The translations under genes were made by a program, and so were the position numbers. Positions 1 to 8,357 of a stretch of DNA of 64,000 bases are shown piece after piece. How positions within the stretch are numbered: position 1 is the first letter of the stretch; the number at the start of each line of letters is the position of its first letter. The notes below the pieces were generated by a model, which worked only from the letters and a program-made list of their open reading frames with translations, made no database searches and was not told the DNA's origin. The stretch covers positions 1 to 64,000 of the forward strand of contig WQSX01000002.1 in assembly GCA_009787625.1 (NCBI GenBank), in the 5' to 3' direction. Source of the DNA: Oscillospiraceae bacterium. Lineage in GTDB: Bacteria > Bacillota > Clostridia > Oscillospirales > Oscillospiraceae.

Positions 1-132
1 ATGGACATTAAAAACGACATCGACGCTTTACAGCAGCTGCTTCCACATTTCGTCCCTAAAGCACTAATGGCTCATGCGTGACTTTTGGTTTGACGCTTAC
101 TACATTATAGCATAAACTCGATATCTGTCAAC

Positions 133-1218
133 CTAAACATTGAACCTGAAGTTGATAATGTCACCGTCGGCTACTACGTACTCTTTGCCCTCCAGCTTAA
201 ACAGACCGTTTTCCTTTACTTTTGCCATTGCTCCAAGTTCGTGAATGTCGGCGTATTTTACTACTTCAGCGCGGATAAAACCACGCTCGATGTCGGTGTG
301 GATTTTACCTGCCGCTTTTCTTGCGACTGTCCCGCTTTCGATAGTCCACGCACGCACTTCGTCCTCGCCTACGGTCAAAAACGAAATTAATCCCAAAAGT
401 TCATAGACCGCCATTGCCAGAGCTGCAACTCCCGGTATTTCGATGCCCATGTCCTCCATGAAAGTTACTCTGTCATCTTCAGGAAGTTCACTTATTTCAA
501 GCTCCACTCCAACGCACAGTTCAATCAGCGGAATACTTTGCTCGGTGCAAAGGGATTTCAACTCAGTCGCATTTTTCCATTGCTTTGACTCCCATTGGCT
601 TTCATCTACGTTTACGACAATTAGTGCGGGTTTTTCTGTCAAAAACGCAAAGCCACGTATTTCCAAGCGTTCTTCCTCGGTCATTTCCATGTCGAGAATG
701 GTTCCGCCGTTTTCTAGCCATGCAAAACAGCGTTCCAGCAGAGCGATTTCTTTTTCATTTTCTTTGGTGACTTTTTTACCTGTTTTTATTCTGCCTATTC
801 TTTTTTCAATCATTTCAAGGTCGGCGAAGAGAAGTTCGGTTTTTACCGCTTCAAAATCACGCATGGGGTCAAGCGTATCAAAGCCGTGGACGACTGAGTC
901 GGATTCAAATGCACGTAGCACATGGACGAGCGCATCGCACCCTCTGACATCGTTTAGAAACCTTGCGGCATTTGAGTTTCCGCTGTTTTCGGAAACTGCA
1001 AAGCCCGCGACGTCGGTGAGTTCGATTTTTGCATATGTTATTTTCTTAGGCTTGTAGAGCCCCGTCAGAAAGTCAACTCTCTCATCAGGCACAATTCCCG
1101 TACCGATGTTTGCCGTGCCTTTTCCGCCACCTGATGTACTGCTTTCGTCCTTTCCTGTGAGTAGTCGAAAAAGCGTGGTTTTCCCAGTTTGGTTAAGTCC
1201 AACAAGACCAATTTTCAT
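133..1218 (-). CDS. ychF: YchF/DUF933-family P-loop ATPase with C-terminal TGS domain
   Basis: The 361-residue protein matches the Obg-related YchF family in length and layout. It has a P-loop at residues 7-14 (GLNQTGKT), a switch region near 66-72 (LTDVAG), NVDE at 203-206 in place of the GTPase NKxD motif, and a C-terminal TGS-like domain ending in DGDIINFRFNV. The NxxE form is the known reason YchF proteins prefer ATP over GTP. Family members bind ribosomes and act in translation or stress response. The P-loop departs from the usual NPNVGKST, and residues 24-38 are a Ser/Gly-rich insert, so this may belong to the divergent DUF933-only branch rather than be a strict YchF ortholog. An AAAGGA site precedes the ATG, and a good promoter lies upstream. 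Family call is firm; the ortholog call is moderate. Confidence 0.85.
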   Translation of the reverse strand: MKIGLVGLNQTGKTTLFRLLTGKDESSTSGGGKGTANIGTGIVPDERVDFLTGLYKPKKITYAKIELTDVAGFAVSENSGNSNAARFLNDVRGCDALVHVLRAFESDSVVHGFDTLDPMRDFEAVKTELLFADLEMIEKRIGRIKTGKKVTKENEKEIALLERCFAWLENGGTILDMEMTEEERLEIRGFAFLTEKPALIVVNVDESQWESKQWKNATELKSLCTEQSIPLIELCVGVELEISELPEDDRVTFMEDMGIEIPGVAALAMAVYELLGLISFLTVGEDEVRAWTIESGTVARKAAGKIHTDIERGFIRAEVVKYADIHELGAMAKVKENGLFKLEGKEYVVADGDIINFRFNV

Positions 1219-1251
1219 GTTTTTAGATGTTCCTTTATACGTTTTATTGCA

Positions 1252-1280
1252 ATTTTAACAGATGCGCGCGATTTTTTCAA
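1252..1280 (-). promoter_or_regulatory. Sigma-A promoter of the ychF-family gene
   Basis: On the minus strand there is TTGAAA, a 17-base spacer, then TAAAAT, about 35 bases before the start codon. It is divergent from the aspS promoter. Confidence 0.6.
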
Positions 1281-1291
1281 TAGAAATTGCA

Positions 1292-1321
1292 ACAAGACAG
1301 AGGAGCCGTCCCCCTGTCTTG
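1292..1321. repeat. Repeat family B, complete copy
   Basis: Imperfect palindrome with arms CAAGACAG and CTGTCTTG around a GCCGTCC core. Other copies are at 11826, 29837 and 51676. This one lies between the divergent ychF and aspS promoters, next to the aspS -35 box. Confidence 0.75.
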
Positions 1322-1324
1322 CCC

Positions 1325-1353
1325 TTGCTTGTGTCGCTAATTGATGATATACT
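1325..1353 (+). promoter_or_regulatory. Sigma-A promoter of aspS
   Basis: TTGCTT, a 17-base spacer, then TATACT, about 45 bases before the aspS start codon. Confidence 0.6.
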
Positions 1354-1397
1354 GTTTTTACATTAAAATTACAGCGTGATATGGAGGCAACAATTAC

Positions 1398-3173
1398 ATG
1401 AAAACATCTGACTTTAAGCGTAACATCTACTGTGGCGAGGTGCGTAGTGCGGACATTGGGCGGACTTTGACTGTTTGCGGTTGGGTACAGCGCAATCGCG
1501 ACCTTGGCAGTCTTATCTTTATCGACTTGCGTGACCGCACGGGGATTATACAGCTCGCTTTTGATGATAACACATCTAGGGACATCTTTGACGAGGCATT
1601 TGCCGTGCGTGCAGAGTTTGTTTTGCAGGCGACGGGAGTTTTGCGTGAGCGTTCTTCTAAGAACCCCGACTTGCCGACAGGTGATGTTGAGCTTGAAGTC
1701 ACTGAGCTTATTGTGCTCTCAAAGGCAGAGACGCCACCTTTTGAGATTGTCGAAGATTCAGATGTAAACGACGCGCTGCGCCTGAAGTACCGCTATCTCG
1801 ACCTGCGTCGACCTGATATGCAGCGTTACATTGCACTGCGCCACAGGACTACTAAGGTTACACGTGACTACTTTGACGAAAACGGGTTTTATGAAATCGA
1901 AACACCCATGCTAACAAAGTCCACCCCCGAAGGTGCGAGGGATTACCTTGTACCGAGTCGTGTTCATAAAGGCAAGTTTTACGCACTACCGCAGTCTCCG
2001 CAACAGTATAAGCAACTTTTGATGCTTGCGGGATTTGACAAGTATTTGCAGATTGTCAGGTGCTTCCGAGATGAAGATTTACGTGCCGACCGTCAACCTG
2101 AGTTTACGCAGATTGACCTTGAAATGTCGTTTGTCGACATGGAAGATGTCATTGCTATCAATGAGGGTTACATGAAGCGGATTTTCAAGGATATTCTTGA
2201 CGTAGATGTTCAGCTCCCCATGCAAAGGCTCACCTACCGTGAAGCTATGGACAGGTTCGGCAGTGACAAGCCTGATTTGCGGTTCGGTCTTGAACTGTCT
2301 GACATAAGTGACATTGTTAAAGGTTGCGAGTTCAAGGTATTTGCGGAGCCTGTCGCAAACGGCGGCAGTTTACGAATGATATGTGTGCCGGGCGGCGGCT
2401 CTATGCCCCGCAAACAGATTGATTCACTTGTCGAATACGTCAAAACTTACGGTGCCAAAGGTCTTGCGTGGACAAAGCTTGCTGAGGACGGCAGTGTCTC
2501 TTCGTCGTACTCGAAGTTTTTAACTGATGAAGAAAATGAGCAAATCATAAAGCGGGCAGGTGCGAAAGCGGGCGACCTTATACTGATTGTCGCCGACGTG
2601 AAGGAAGATGTTGTATTTGCCTCGCTCGGAGCTCTCCGTGTTGAGTGTGCAAAGAGACTTGATTTAACTCCGCAAGGTGTTTTCAATTTCGTATGGATAA
2701 CTGAGTTTCCGATGTTTGAATACTCCGAAGAAGAGGATCGTTTTGTTGCTGTACATCATCCGTTTACCGCACCGATGGATGAAGATATGCACTTGTTGGA
2801 GAGCGACAAGGCAAAATGCCGCGCAAAGCAATATGACCTTGTACTCAACGGTACAGAGCTTGGCAGTGGGTCAATTCGGATTAACACGCCTGAGATGCAA
2901 GAGCAAGTTTTCCGCGCTGTTGGGCTTACTCCGCAGGAGGCAAATGAGAAGTTTAGTCACCTTATAACCGCATTTAAGTACGGCGCACCGCCGCATGGTG
3001 GGATTGCCTATGGGCTTGACAGATTGGTTGCACATTTTGCAGGCTTAAGTTCAATACGCGATACCATCGCGTTTCCGAAAGTTCAAAACGCATCCGAACC
3101 AATGACAGCTTGCCCTGACATCGTGGATGAAAAGCAATTAAAGGAATTAGGCATTGCGCTTGCAGCGGAATAA
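1398..3173 (+). CDS. aspS: Aspartate--tRNA ligase
   Basis: Class II aminoacyl-tRNA synthetase of 591 residues that charges tRNA-Asp with aspartate in the cytosol. The N-terminal OB-fold (about 15-110) binds the anticodon. The catalytic core carries motif 2 (FRDEDLRADRQPEFTQ, about 223-238) and motif 3 (GIAYGLDRL near the C-terminus), with the bacterial GAD insert between them. Length is normal for the bacterial type. The OB-fold has RDLGS with Leu36, as in E. coli; non-discriminating enzymes often have His there, so this enzyme is probably specific for tRNA-Asp (inference). A GGAGG site at 1383-1387 fixes the start. The DivIC-like gene follows 81 bases downstream with no visible terminator between them. 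Confidence 0.98.
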   Translation: MKTSDFKRNIYCGEVRSADIGRTLTVCGWVQRNRDLGSLIFIDLRDRTGIIQLAFDDNTSRDIFDEAFAVRAEFVLQATGVLRERSSKNPDLPTGDVELEVTELIVLSKAETPPFEIVEDSDVNDALRLKYRYLDLRRPDMQRYIALRHRTTKVTRDYFDENGFYEIETPMLTKSTPEGARDYLVPSRVHKGKFYALPQSPQQYKQLLMLAGFDKYLQIVRCFRDEDLRADRQPEFTQIDLEMSFVDMEDVIAINEGYMKRIFKDILDVDVQLPMQRLTYREAMDRFGSDKPDLRFGLELSDISDIVKGCEFKVFAEPVANGGSLRMICVPGGGSMPRKQIDSLVEYVKTYGAKGLAWTKLAEDGSVSSSYSKFLTDEENEQIIKRAGAKAGDLILIVADVKEDVVFASLGALRVECAKRLDLTPQGVFNFVWITEFPMFEYSEEEDRFVAVHHPFTAPMDEDMHLLESDKAKCRAKQYDLVLNGTELGSGSIRINTPEMQEQVFRAVGLTPQEANEKFSHLITAFKYGAPPHGGIAYGLDRLVAHFAGLSSIRDTIAFPKVQNASEPMTACPDIVDEKQLKELGIALAAE

Positions 3174-3254
3174 TGGTATCATATAATTGTTTCACTGATT
3201 ATACATTGAACTCTATGACTTTGAAAATCCACCTTCGACATAAGGAGCTATTCA

Positions 3255-3545
3255 ATGACATCACGCTCTAAACTATTTACTATAATAATAATCGGCGCTC
3301 TTGCCATTTATGCGCTGGTTAGTTTGTATGTCATTTGGGAGCTGACTGTGCCGTTAAACAGGCAGCAGCAGGAGGATATGCGGCGTGCCGCCGAGCTTAG
3401 GCAGCAGATTGCAGACCTTGAGTTCATGCTTGAGAATACTGACGACCCCGACGTTGTTCGGCGCATTGCCGAGGAACTGCTCGGACTTGTTTCACCTGAT
3501 GAAATCGTAATCACCGGATTTACTGATAGGCTGATAGATGATTAA
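3255..3545 (+). CDS. FtsB/DivIC-like septum formation initiator protein
   Basis: Small 96-residue bitopic membrane protein: a short cytoplasmic N-terminus, one membrane helix (about 8-30), then a Gln/Glu/Arg-rich coiled coil (about 35-60). The C-terminal VVRRIAEELLGLVSPDEIVI fits the conserved end of the FtsB/DivIC family. Family members act in the divisome with FtsL and FtsQ/DivIB, outside the membrane. Its last 8 bases overlap the start of the downstream AAA+ ATPase gene, which suggests co-translation. Sequence alone cannot decide between DivIC, FtsL or a paralog, so no symbol is given. Confidence 0.8.
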   Translation: MTSRSKLFTIIIIGALAIYALVSLYVIWELTVPLNRQQQEDMRRAAELRQQIADLEFMLENTDDPDVVRRIAEELLGLVSPDEIVITGFTDRLIDD

Positions 3546-4704
3546 AAATAGGATTAGTGAGAAAAGTAAAGAAGAACTTTTACGAGATATGAAACCTGCG
3601 GCAACATATCTTGATAGCCTTGCAGGTTTTTCAGATGTACTGAGTACGATTAGACAAGCTGAAAATGCTGCAAAAGAACTTCTCGACGAGACAACAGATG
3701 CAGCAAACATGCCAAAGAAAACCAGATTTAAGCATATCTCAACAGGCGAAACGGTCGATATCGGAAATGATTCAGAAAACAAAGCTCGTGGAACAGACAC
3801 GGATATGAAGAAAACCAACGGTGAGTCACAAGCGACGGTCGCAGAGCAAAACGAGACTAAGCCTGATGAACAACCGGAGGAAAAGCCGTCTACTGAGGAA
3901 CTTTTACAAAAGCTGGATGAATTAGTTGGACTGGAGAACATAAAACAGAGCGTCAAAAGCCTTATAAATCTCGTCAAAGTTCGCAAGTTGCGTGAGGAAA
4001 ACAAACTCCCGAACCCTCCGCTCTCACTTCACATGGTGTTCACAGGAAACCCGGGAACAGGCAAAACAACAGTTGCGAGAATACTATCTGAGCTTTACTG
4101 CGCCATCGGCGTACTCTCAAAAGGTCAGCTTGTTGAGGTTGACCGCTCCGGTCTTGTCGCAGGATTTGTCGGTCAAACAGCGATTAAGACATCTGAAGTG
4201 GTCGAAAAAGCGCTCGGTGGCATACTTTTTATTGATGAAGCATATGCGCTTGCACCTGAGGCTGGGACCGGCAGTGACTTTGGTAGAGAAGCGATTGAAA
4301 CACTTCTCAAACTCATGGAGGACAACCGAGACGACCTTATAGTCATTGTCGCAGGTTACAGCGAGCCAATGGAGCGTTTCATCACGGCAAACCCCGGTCT
4401 GGAATCACGTTTTAACAGATACTTCGAATTTGAAGATTATGACAGTAACCAACTTGGCGAAATTTTTACGCTGATGTGCTTAAAGAGCGAATATGTACTC
4501 ACAGATGAGGCGAAAGAATTTGCAGACGAACATTTTAAGTTCATTTATGAAAACCGAGATGAAAACTTTGGCAATGCACGTCATATTCGCAATTTCTTTG
4601 AGCATATTGTCGCACAGCAGTCTGATAGGATTTCGTCACTGAGCGAGCATACAAGGGAAGATTTAGTAGTGATCAAGCTGGAAGACTTAGAAAAAGCAGT
4701 ATAA
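3538..4704 (+). CDS. AAA+ ATPase of the SpoVK/CbbX type
   Basis: The 388-residue protein has an unconserved charged N-terminal region (about 1-125, rich in Glu, Lys and Thr) followed by one AAA+ module. Walker A is at 170-177 (GNPGTGKT) and Walker B at about 229-234 (ILFIDE). GYSEPMERF and the Arg-finger region NPGLESRFNRYFEF are typical of the CbbX/SpoVK group. Relatives include the sporulation protein SpoVK and the Rubisco activase CbbX; no Rubisco genes are nearby, so a SpoVK-like or undefined remodelling role is more likely. The start lies inside the 3' end of the DivIC-like gene (8-base overlap), which hints at a link to division or sporulation. The substrate is unknown. Confidence 0.85.
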   Translation: MIKNRISEKSKEELLRDMKPAATYLDSLAGFSDVLSTIRQAENAAKELLDETTDAANMPKKTRFKHISTGETVDIGNDSENKARGTDTDMKKTNGESQATVAEQNETKPDEQPEEKPSTEELLQKLDELVGLENIKQSVKSLINLVKVRKLREENKLPNPPLSLHMVFTGNPGTGKTTVARILSELYCAIGVLSKGQLVEVDRSGLVAGFVGQTAIKTSEVVEKALGGILFIDEAYALAPEAGTGSDFGREAIETLLKLMEDNRDDLIVIVAGYSEPMERFITANPGLESRFNRYFEFEDYDSNQLGEIFTLMCLKSEYVLTDEAKEFADEHFKFIYENRDENFGNARHIRNFFEHIVAQQSDRISSLSEHTREDLVVIKLEDLEKAV

Positions 4705-4735
4705 AAACGAACCCTAGGTGGCGTGATTTGAACTA

Positions 4736-4760
4736 GATTCTGCGACTGCGCGCAGAATGA
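4736..4760. repeat. Repeat family C hairpin
   Basis: ATTCTGCG, a 6-base loop, then CGCAGAAT. The same core recurs at 6458-6489. It lies between the AAA+ gene and prs, and there is no T-run to make it a clear terminator. Confidence 0.7.
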
Positions 4761-4818
4761 CGTGACGGTACTCAGCAATTACAAAGTAGTAAATTGATAG
4801 GAAAGGACTGGTTTTCTA

Positions 4819-5778
4819 ATGGCACACGGTAAAGACATTAAGATTATTTGCGGAAACTCCAACATTCCCTTTGCGGAGGACGTCTGCCGAAACATAGGAT
4901 TACGTCTTGGCAGTACAAATGTCACCACATTCTCGGACGGAGAGATTGCAGTTTCTCTCAATGAAACCGTGCGTGGCTCAGATGTGTTCATCATTCAATC
5001 CACATGCACACCTATCAATGACAATTTGATGGAAATGCTTATCATGGTTGATGCGTGTAAACGTGCATCTGCGAGTCGTGTCACCTGCGTTGTTCCCTAC
5101 TTTGGCTATGCCAGACAGGACCGAAAAGCCAAGGCACGTGACCCCATCTCAGCAAAACTTGTCGCAAACCTCATAACTTCGGCAGGTTCCGACAGAGTTC
5201 TCACAATGGACTTGCACGCCGCTCAAATACAGGGATTCTTCGACATTCCCGTGGACAACCTTCATGGTGCGCCTATTTTTGTTGACCATTTTCACAAGAA
5301 GTTTAAGGGCAAGGGCATGGAAAATATAATTGTCGTCTCACCTGACATTGGCTCTGTTGCCCGCGCAAGAGCGTTTGCCCTGAAAATGGGTCTTGGGCTC
5401 GCCATAGTTGACAAGAGACGCGAGAAGGCTAATCAAGCCGAAGTCATGAATATAATAGGCTCTGTTGAGGGTAAAACTGTTCTGATGTATGATGATATGG
5501 TCGATACCGCAGGCAGTCTCTGCGAAGCGGCAAATGCTCTGGTTCAAAACGGCGGTGCAAAGGAAATCTATGCCTGTGCTTCTCATGGTGTGCTGTCGGG
5601 TGAATCTGTTGAGCGTATTAATAACAGCGTTGTCAAGGAAATCGTTTTCTCAGACACAATACCGCACGAGCGTTCAAAGGGCTCGGAAAAAATTAAGTAT
5701 CTCACCGCTGCTCCACTGTTTGCCGAAGCAATCAAGCGCACCTTTGAAGAAGTTTCAATTTCAACTCTATTTAGATAG
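4819..5778 (+). CDS. prs: Ribose-phosphate pyrophosphokinase
   Basis: Class I PRPP synthetase of 319 residues, the usual length. It transfers the ATP beta-gamma pyrophosphate to ribose 5-phosphate, making PRPP for purine, pyrimidine, histidine and tryptophan synthesis. Visible signatures are FSDGEIAVSLNETVRGSD near the N-terminus, the YFGYARQDRKAKARDPISAK flexible-loop region, DLHAAQIQGFFDIPVDNL, and the PRPP-binding loop MYDDMVDTAGSL (about 219-230). A GGAAAGGA site precedes the ATG. It is followed by pth, an order common near the origin in Bacillota. No clear promoter was seen in the 114-base gap upstream. Confidence 0.98.
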   Translation: MAHGKDIKIICGNSNIPFAEDVCRNIGLRLGSTNVTTFSDGEIAVSLNETVRGSDVFIIQSTCTPINDNLMEMLIMVDACKRASASRVTCVVPYFGYARQDRKAKARDPISAKLVANLITSAGSDRVLTMDLHAAQIQGFFDIPVDNLHGAPIFVDHFHKKFKGKGMENIIVVSPDIGSVARARAFALKMGLGLAIVDKRREKANQAEVMNIIGSVEGKTVLMYDDMVDTAGSLCEAANALVQNGGAKEIYACASHGVLSGESVERINNSVVKEIVFSDTIPHERSKGSEKIKYLTAAPLFAEAIKRTFEEVSISTLFR

Positions 5779-5843
5779 AGCATGGGCGCTTGGTATATAA
5801 GGTACCTATAGAAATTTTTGAAAGTTTTGGTCATTAAGAGGTT

Positions 5844-6437
5844 ATGTTTTTTAGGAAAAAACTTGAGCCTGTTGAGTGGATTGCTGTTTTTTTGGGCAAC
5901 CCCGGATTAAGGTATGAAAGTACACGCCACAATGCAGGGTTCATGGTGGCTGATGTAATTGCAAAAGAAACTGTGGTGAAGATAAACCGCGCCAAGTTCA
6001 ATGCGCTGACAGCAGTGGTCACTCTTGGTGGTAAGCGTGTTTTGCTTGTAAAACCTCAGACATACATGAACCTGAGCGGAAACTCGGTTCGGCAGGCTAT
6101 GAAATTTCACAACCTGCCAATTCAAAATGTTATAATTATCTCGGACGAAACTTCACTGCCGCCGGGCAAGCTACGCATACGCAGGCGTGGTTCATCTGGC
6201 GGACACAACGGTTTGCGTGATATTATCAAAAAATGCGGCAGCGAGGACTTTCCAAGAATCCGAATCGGTGTTGGAGCTCCCCCGTATGATGAATATATTC
6301 TGGCAGACTGGGTGCTTTCAGCGCTCAAAGGCGATGATGCGAAACAAGTCGCAGACGCTGTTTTACGAGCGGCGGCGGCACTGGAGCTAACCATGATGGA
6401 AGGCTTAGATGCCGCCATGGGTAAGTATAACGGTTGA
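5844..6437 (+). CDS. pth: Peptidyl-tRNA hydrolase
   Basis: Monomeric cytosolic enzyme of 197 residues that cleaves peptidyl-tRNA released from stalled ribosomes. Catalytic and binding residues are visible: Asn19 in GNPG, His29 in TRHNAGF, the Asn residues in KPQTYMNLSGNS, the Asp of SDETSLPPG, and the SSGGHNGLRDI loop. The N-terminus starts about ten residues before the core. An AAGAGG site lies very close to the ATG, so a TTG about 20 bases further in is a possible alternative start. A strong palindrome follows the stop codon. Confidence 0.95.
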   Translation: MFFRKKLEPVEWIAVFLGNPGLRYESTRHNAGFMVADVIAKETVVKINRAKFNALTAVVTLGGKRVLLVKPQTYMNLSGNSVRQAMKFHNLPIQNVIIISDETSLPPGKLRIRRRGSSGGHNGLRDIIKKCGSEDFPRIRIGVGAPPYDEYILADWVLSALKGDDAKQVADAVLRAAAALELTMMEGLDAAMGKYNG

Positions 6438-6457
6438 GGAAACTTAAGCTCTGATAT

Positions 6458-6489
6458 ATTGGATTCTGCGACTTCGCGCAGAATCCAAT
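6458..6489. repeat. Repeat family C hairpin, possible bidirectional terminator
   Basis: Perfect 13-base arms (ATTGGATTCTGCG and its complement) around ACTTCG. It shares the ATTCTGCG core with 4736-4760. It sits between the convergent pth and chemoreceptor genes, so it could stop transcription from both sides although it has no U-tract. Confidence 0.65.
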
Positions 6490-6509
6490 GCTGTGGCATT
6501 CGATACAGC

Positions 6510-8171
6510 CTAAAACTCCGAGTGGGGTGGTAGCCTGTCTATTTTTGATGTGTTTTTTAACTTAAATTGTGATATTAGCTGTTCAAGCGTTGATGATTGA
6601 TTACTCATCTCAGCGGAAGATGCGGCGCTTTGCTCTGCTGTTGCGCTGTTTTGTTGAGTCACCTTGGCTACTTGGTCGATGCCTGTGTTTATCTGTGAAA
6701 TGCTATCTGTCTGTTGCTCTGATGACTTTGCAATTTCGATTACAATTTGGTTGCTCTCCCCTATACCGGCAACAATTTCTGAGAGACTTTCAGATGTCTC
6801 ACCTGCAATTTTTGAACCGAGTTCTGCTTTTGCTATTGAATCTGCAATCAGGCTCTCTGTGTCTTTTGCCGCCACGGCACTCTTAGCGGCGAGGTTTCTC
6901 ACTTCCTCAGCTACTACTGCAAACCCTTTGCCATGCTGTCCGGCTCTCGCCGCCTCAACTGCGGCGTTGAGTGCCAATATGTTAGTCTGAAATGCTATGT
7001 CGTCAATGGATTTAATTACCTTGCTTATGTTTTGGCTTGATTCGTTTATGTCTTTTACGGCGGTCATCATTTCGTTCATTTGACCACTGCCTTTTTCTGC
7101 GCTAACTTTTATTTCATTAGCGAGCATCGCCGCACGCTCTGCCATGCCTGCGTTTTCTTTTGTCGTTTGAGCAACTGCCGAAATTGACGCCGAGAGCTGC
7201 TGAACAGACGCCGCCTGCTCTGTGCTGCCCTGCGCAAGTGTCTGACTGCCGTCGGCTATCTGTTTTGAACCCGATGAAACCTGCTCGGCGGAAATCTCAA
7301 TCTCCTTTAACGTGTCGTTTAGTTTTTCATTGAGAAGGTGTAGTGAATTGCCAAGCACGTCTTTTTCGGATAAAATCGTAATCTCCACGGTTAAATCGCC
7401 GTGGGCTAAAGCCGTGACTTCTCCGCCGATGGATTCGAGCCTTTTAAAAAGCTCAACCACGTAATTAAAGCTCTGCCCTATCTCATCTCTGCGAGGTCCG
7501 TATTTTGTAACCGCGGCACTATCATCGGCATTTAATGTAATGCTGCCCGACTGACTGAACTTGCCGATTATCTTGTTCAGCGCAATAAATGGCTTCGCAA
7601 ATGTCTTACCTACAAAGTAGTTTATGAGCAAAATTAAGCCAAATGCAAACGCAAAAATCACAACAAACCTAAGTAGTGATGCGGTTATCTCATAAGTAAA
7701 CTCACTGTTTGGCGCAAGTGCGAAAAGTGTGTAATCATTAACCAGCACCTCAACTGCCATAACATATCGCACGCCATCAAGGGTAAACTCTGCAAAACCG
7801 TCAACGGCAGTGGCTGCTGCAGAAATAATCGCACTCTGTGAAGCGCTGCTCAGCGATGAGACCTCAGCGCTTGTCGCAAAAAACTCACCTGATGTGCTCA
7901 CCAGAGCGGCAAATCCCGTATCGTAGAAGCGAGCATTTCCTATTGCACTAAGAATTTCATTTGATGGCACGGCAGTGCTTGATGTGATGAAGTAGAGGTT
8001 ACTTTCTGCCGATAACCCTGAGACTTCACGAATCATGGTAAGCCGTGATACTTCGGTAATCTCTTCAATAATCCTACTTTGCATATAGGCGGCAACGCCG
8101 ATACCGATAACTATTACCATCAATGAAATGAGAAAAAATACCCTTCCTGTCAAACTTTTAAAATTGATCAT
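6510..8171 (-). CDS. Methyl-accepting chemotaxis protein
   Basis: Transmembrane chemoreceptor of 553 residues. A first membrane helix (about 10-30) is followed by a short extracytoplasmic sensor (about 31-165) of unknown ligand and a second helix (about 168-190). A HAMP-like linker then leads to a long coiled-coil signalling domain. The hairpin tip is visible as [17 protein letters not shown] followed by [15 protein letters not shown], which binds CheA and CheW. Gln/Glu-Ser/Ala-rich stretches around it are likely methylation sites. No che genes are nearby, so the receptor is an orphan but implies a chemotaxis system elsewhere. A sigma-A-like promoter lies upstream. Confidence 0.95.
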   Translation of the reverse strand: MINFKSLTGRVFFLISLMVIVIGIGVAAYMQSRIIEEITEVSRLTMIREVSGLSAESNLYFITSSTAVPSNEILSAIGNARFYDTGFAALVSTSGEFFATSAEVSSLSSASQSAIISAAATAVDGFAEFTLDGVRYVMAVEVLVNDYTLFALAPNSEFTYEITASLLRFVVIFAFAFGLILLINYFVGKTFAKPFIALNKIIGKFSQSGSITLNADDSAAVTKYGPRRDEIGQSFNYVVELFKRLESIGGEVTALAHGDLTVEITILSEKDVLGNSLHLLNEKLNDTLKEIEISAEQVSSGSKQIADGSQTLAQGSTEQAASVQQLSASISAVAQTTKENAGMAERAAMLANEIKVSAEKGSGQMNEMMTAVKDINESSQNISKVIKSIDDIAFQTNILALNAAVEAARAGQHGKGFAVVAEEVRNLAAKSAVAAKDTESLIADSIAKAELGSKIAGETSESLSEIVAGIGESNQIVIEIAKSSEQQTDSISQINTGIDQVAKVTQQNSATAEQSAASSAEMSNQSSTLEQLISQFKLKNTSKIDRLPPHSEF

Positions 8172-8201
8172 TCTTATAACCAGCCTCTCAAAATATTGAT
8201 A

Positions 8202-8230
8202 ATTTTATCATAAAATTTGTCTTAAAACAA
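8202..8230 (-). promoter_or_regulatory. Promoter of the chemoreceptor gene
   Basis: TTGTTT, a 17-base spacer, then TAAAAT on the minus strand. It is divergent from the mutS promoter. Confidence 0.5.
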
Positions 8231-8249
8231 CTTTTATTATTTAGAGCTC

Positions 8250-8278
8250 TTGAATCAAACCACCCGATATGATAGAAT
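8250..8278 (+). promoter_or_regulatory. Promoter of mutS-lgt
   Basis: TTGAAT, a 17-base spacer, then TAGAAT, about 80 bases before the mutS start. Confidence 0.5.
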
Positions 8279-8357
8279 CACATGCAAAATATGTAATGCT
8301 CCCCTCAATTAAACAGAGAGCTTCATGGCAAAGAAAATTATATAGGAGGCATACCAC

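Noticed and set aside
1-81. Open frame of 26 codons starting at the first base of the window and ending in TGA
   Set aside because: Could be the 3' end of a gene cut by the window edge, but it is too short to recognise and shows no family signature.
443-1057. 204-codon plus-strand frame opposite the YchF-family gene
   Set aside because: Ser/Phe-rich antisense shadow without a recognisable domain; the minus-strand gene is clear.
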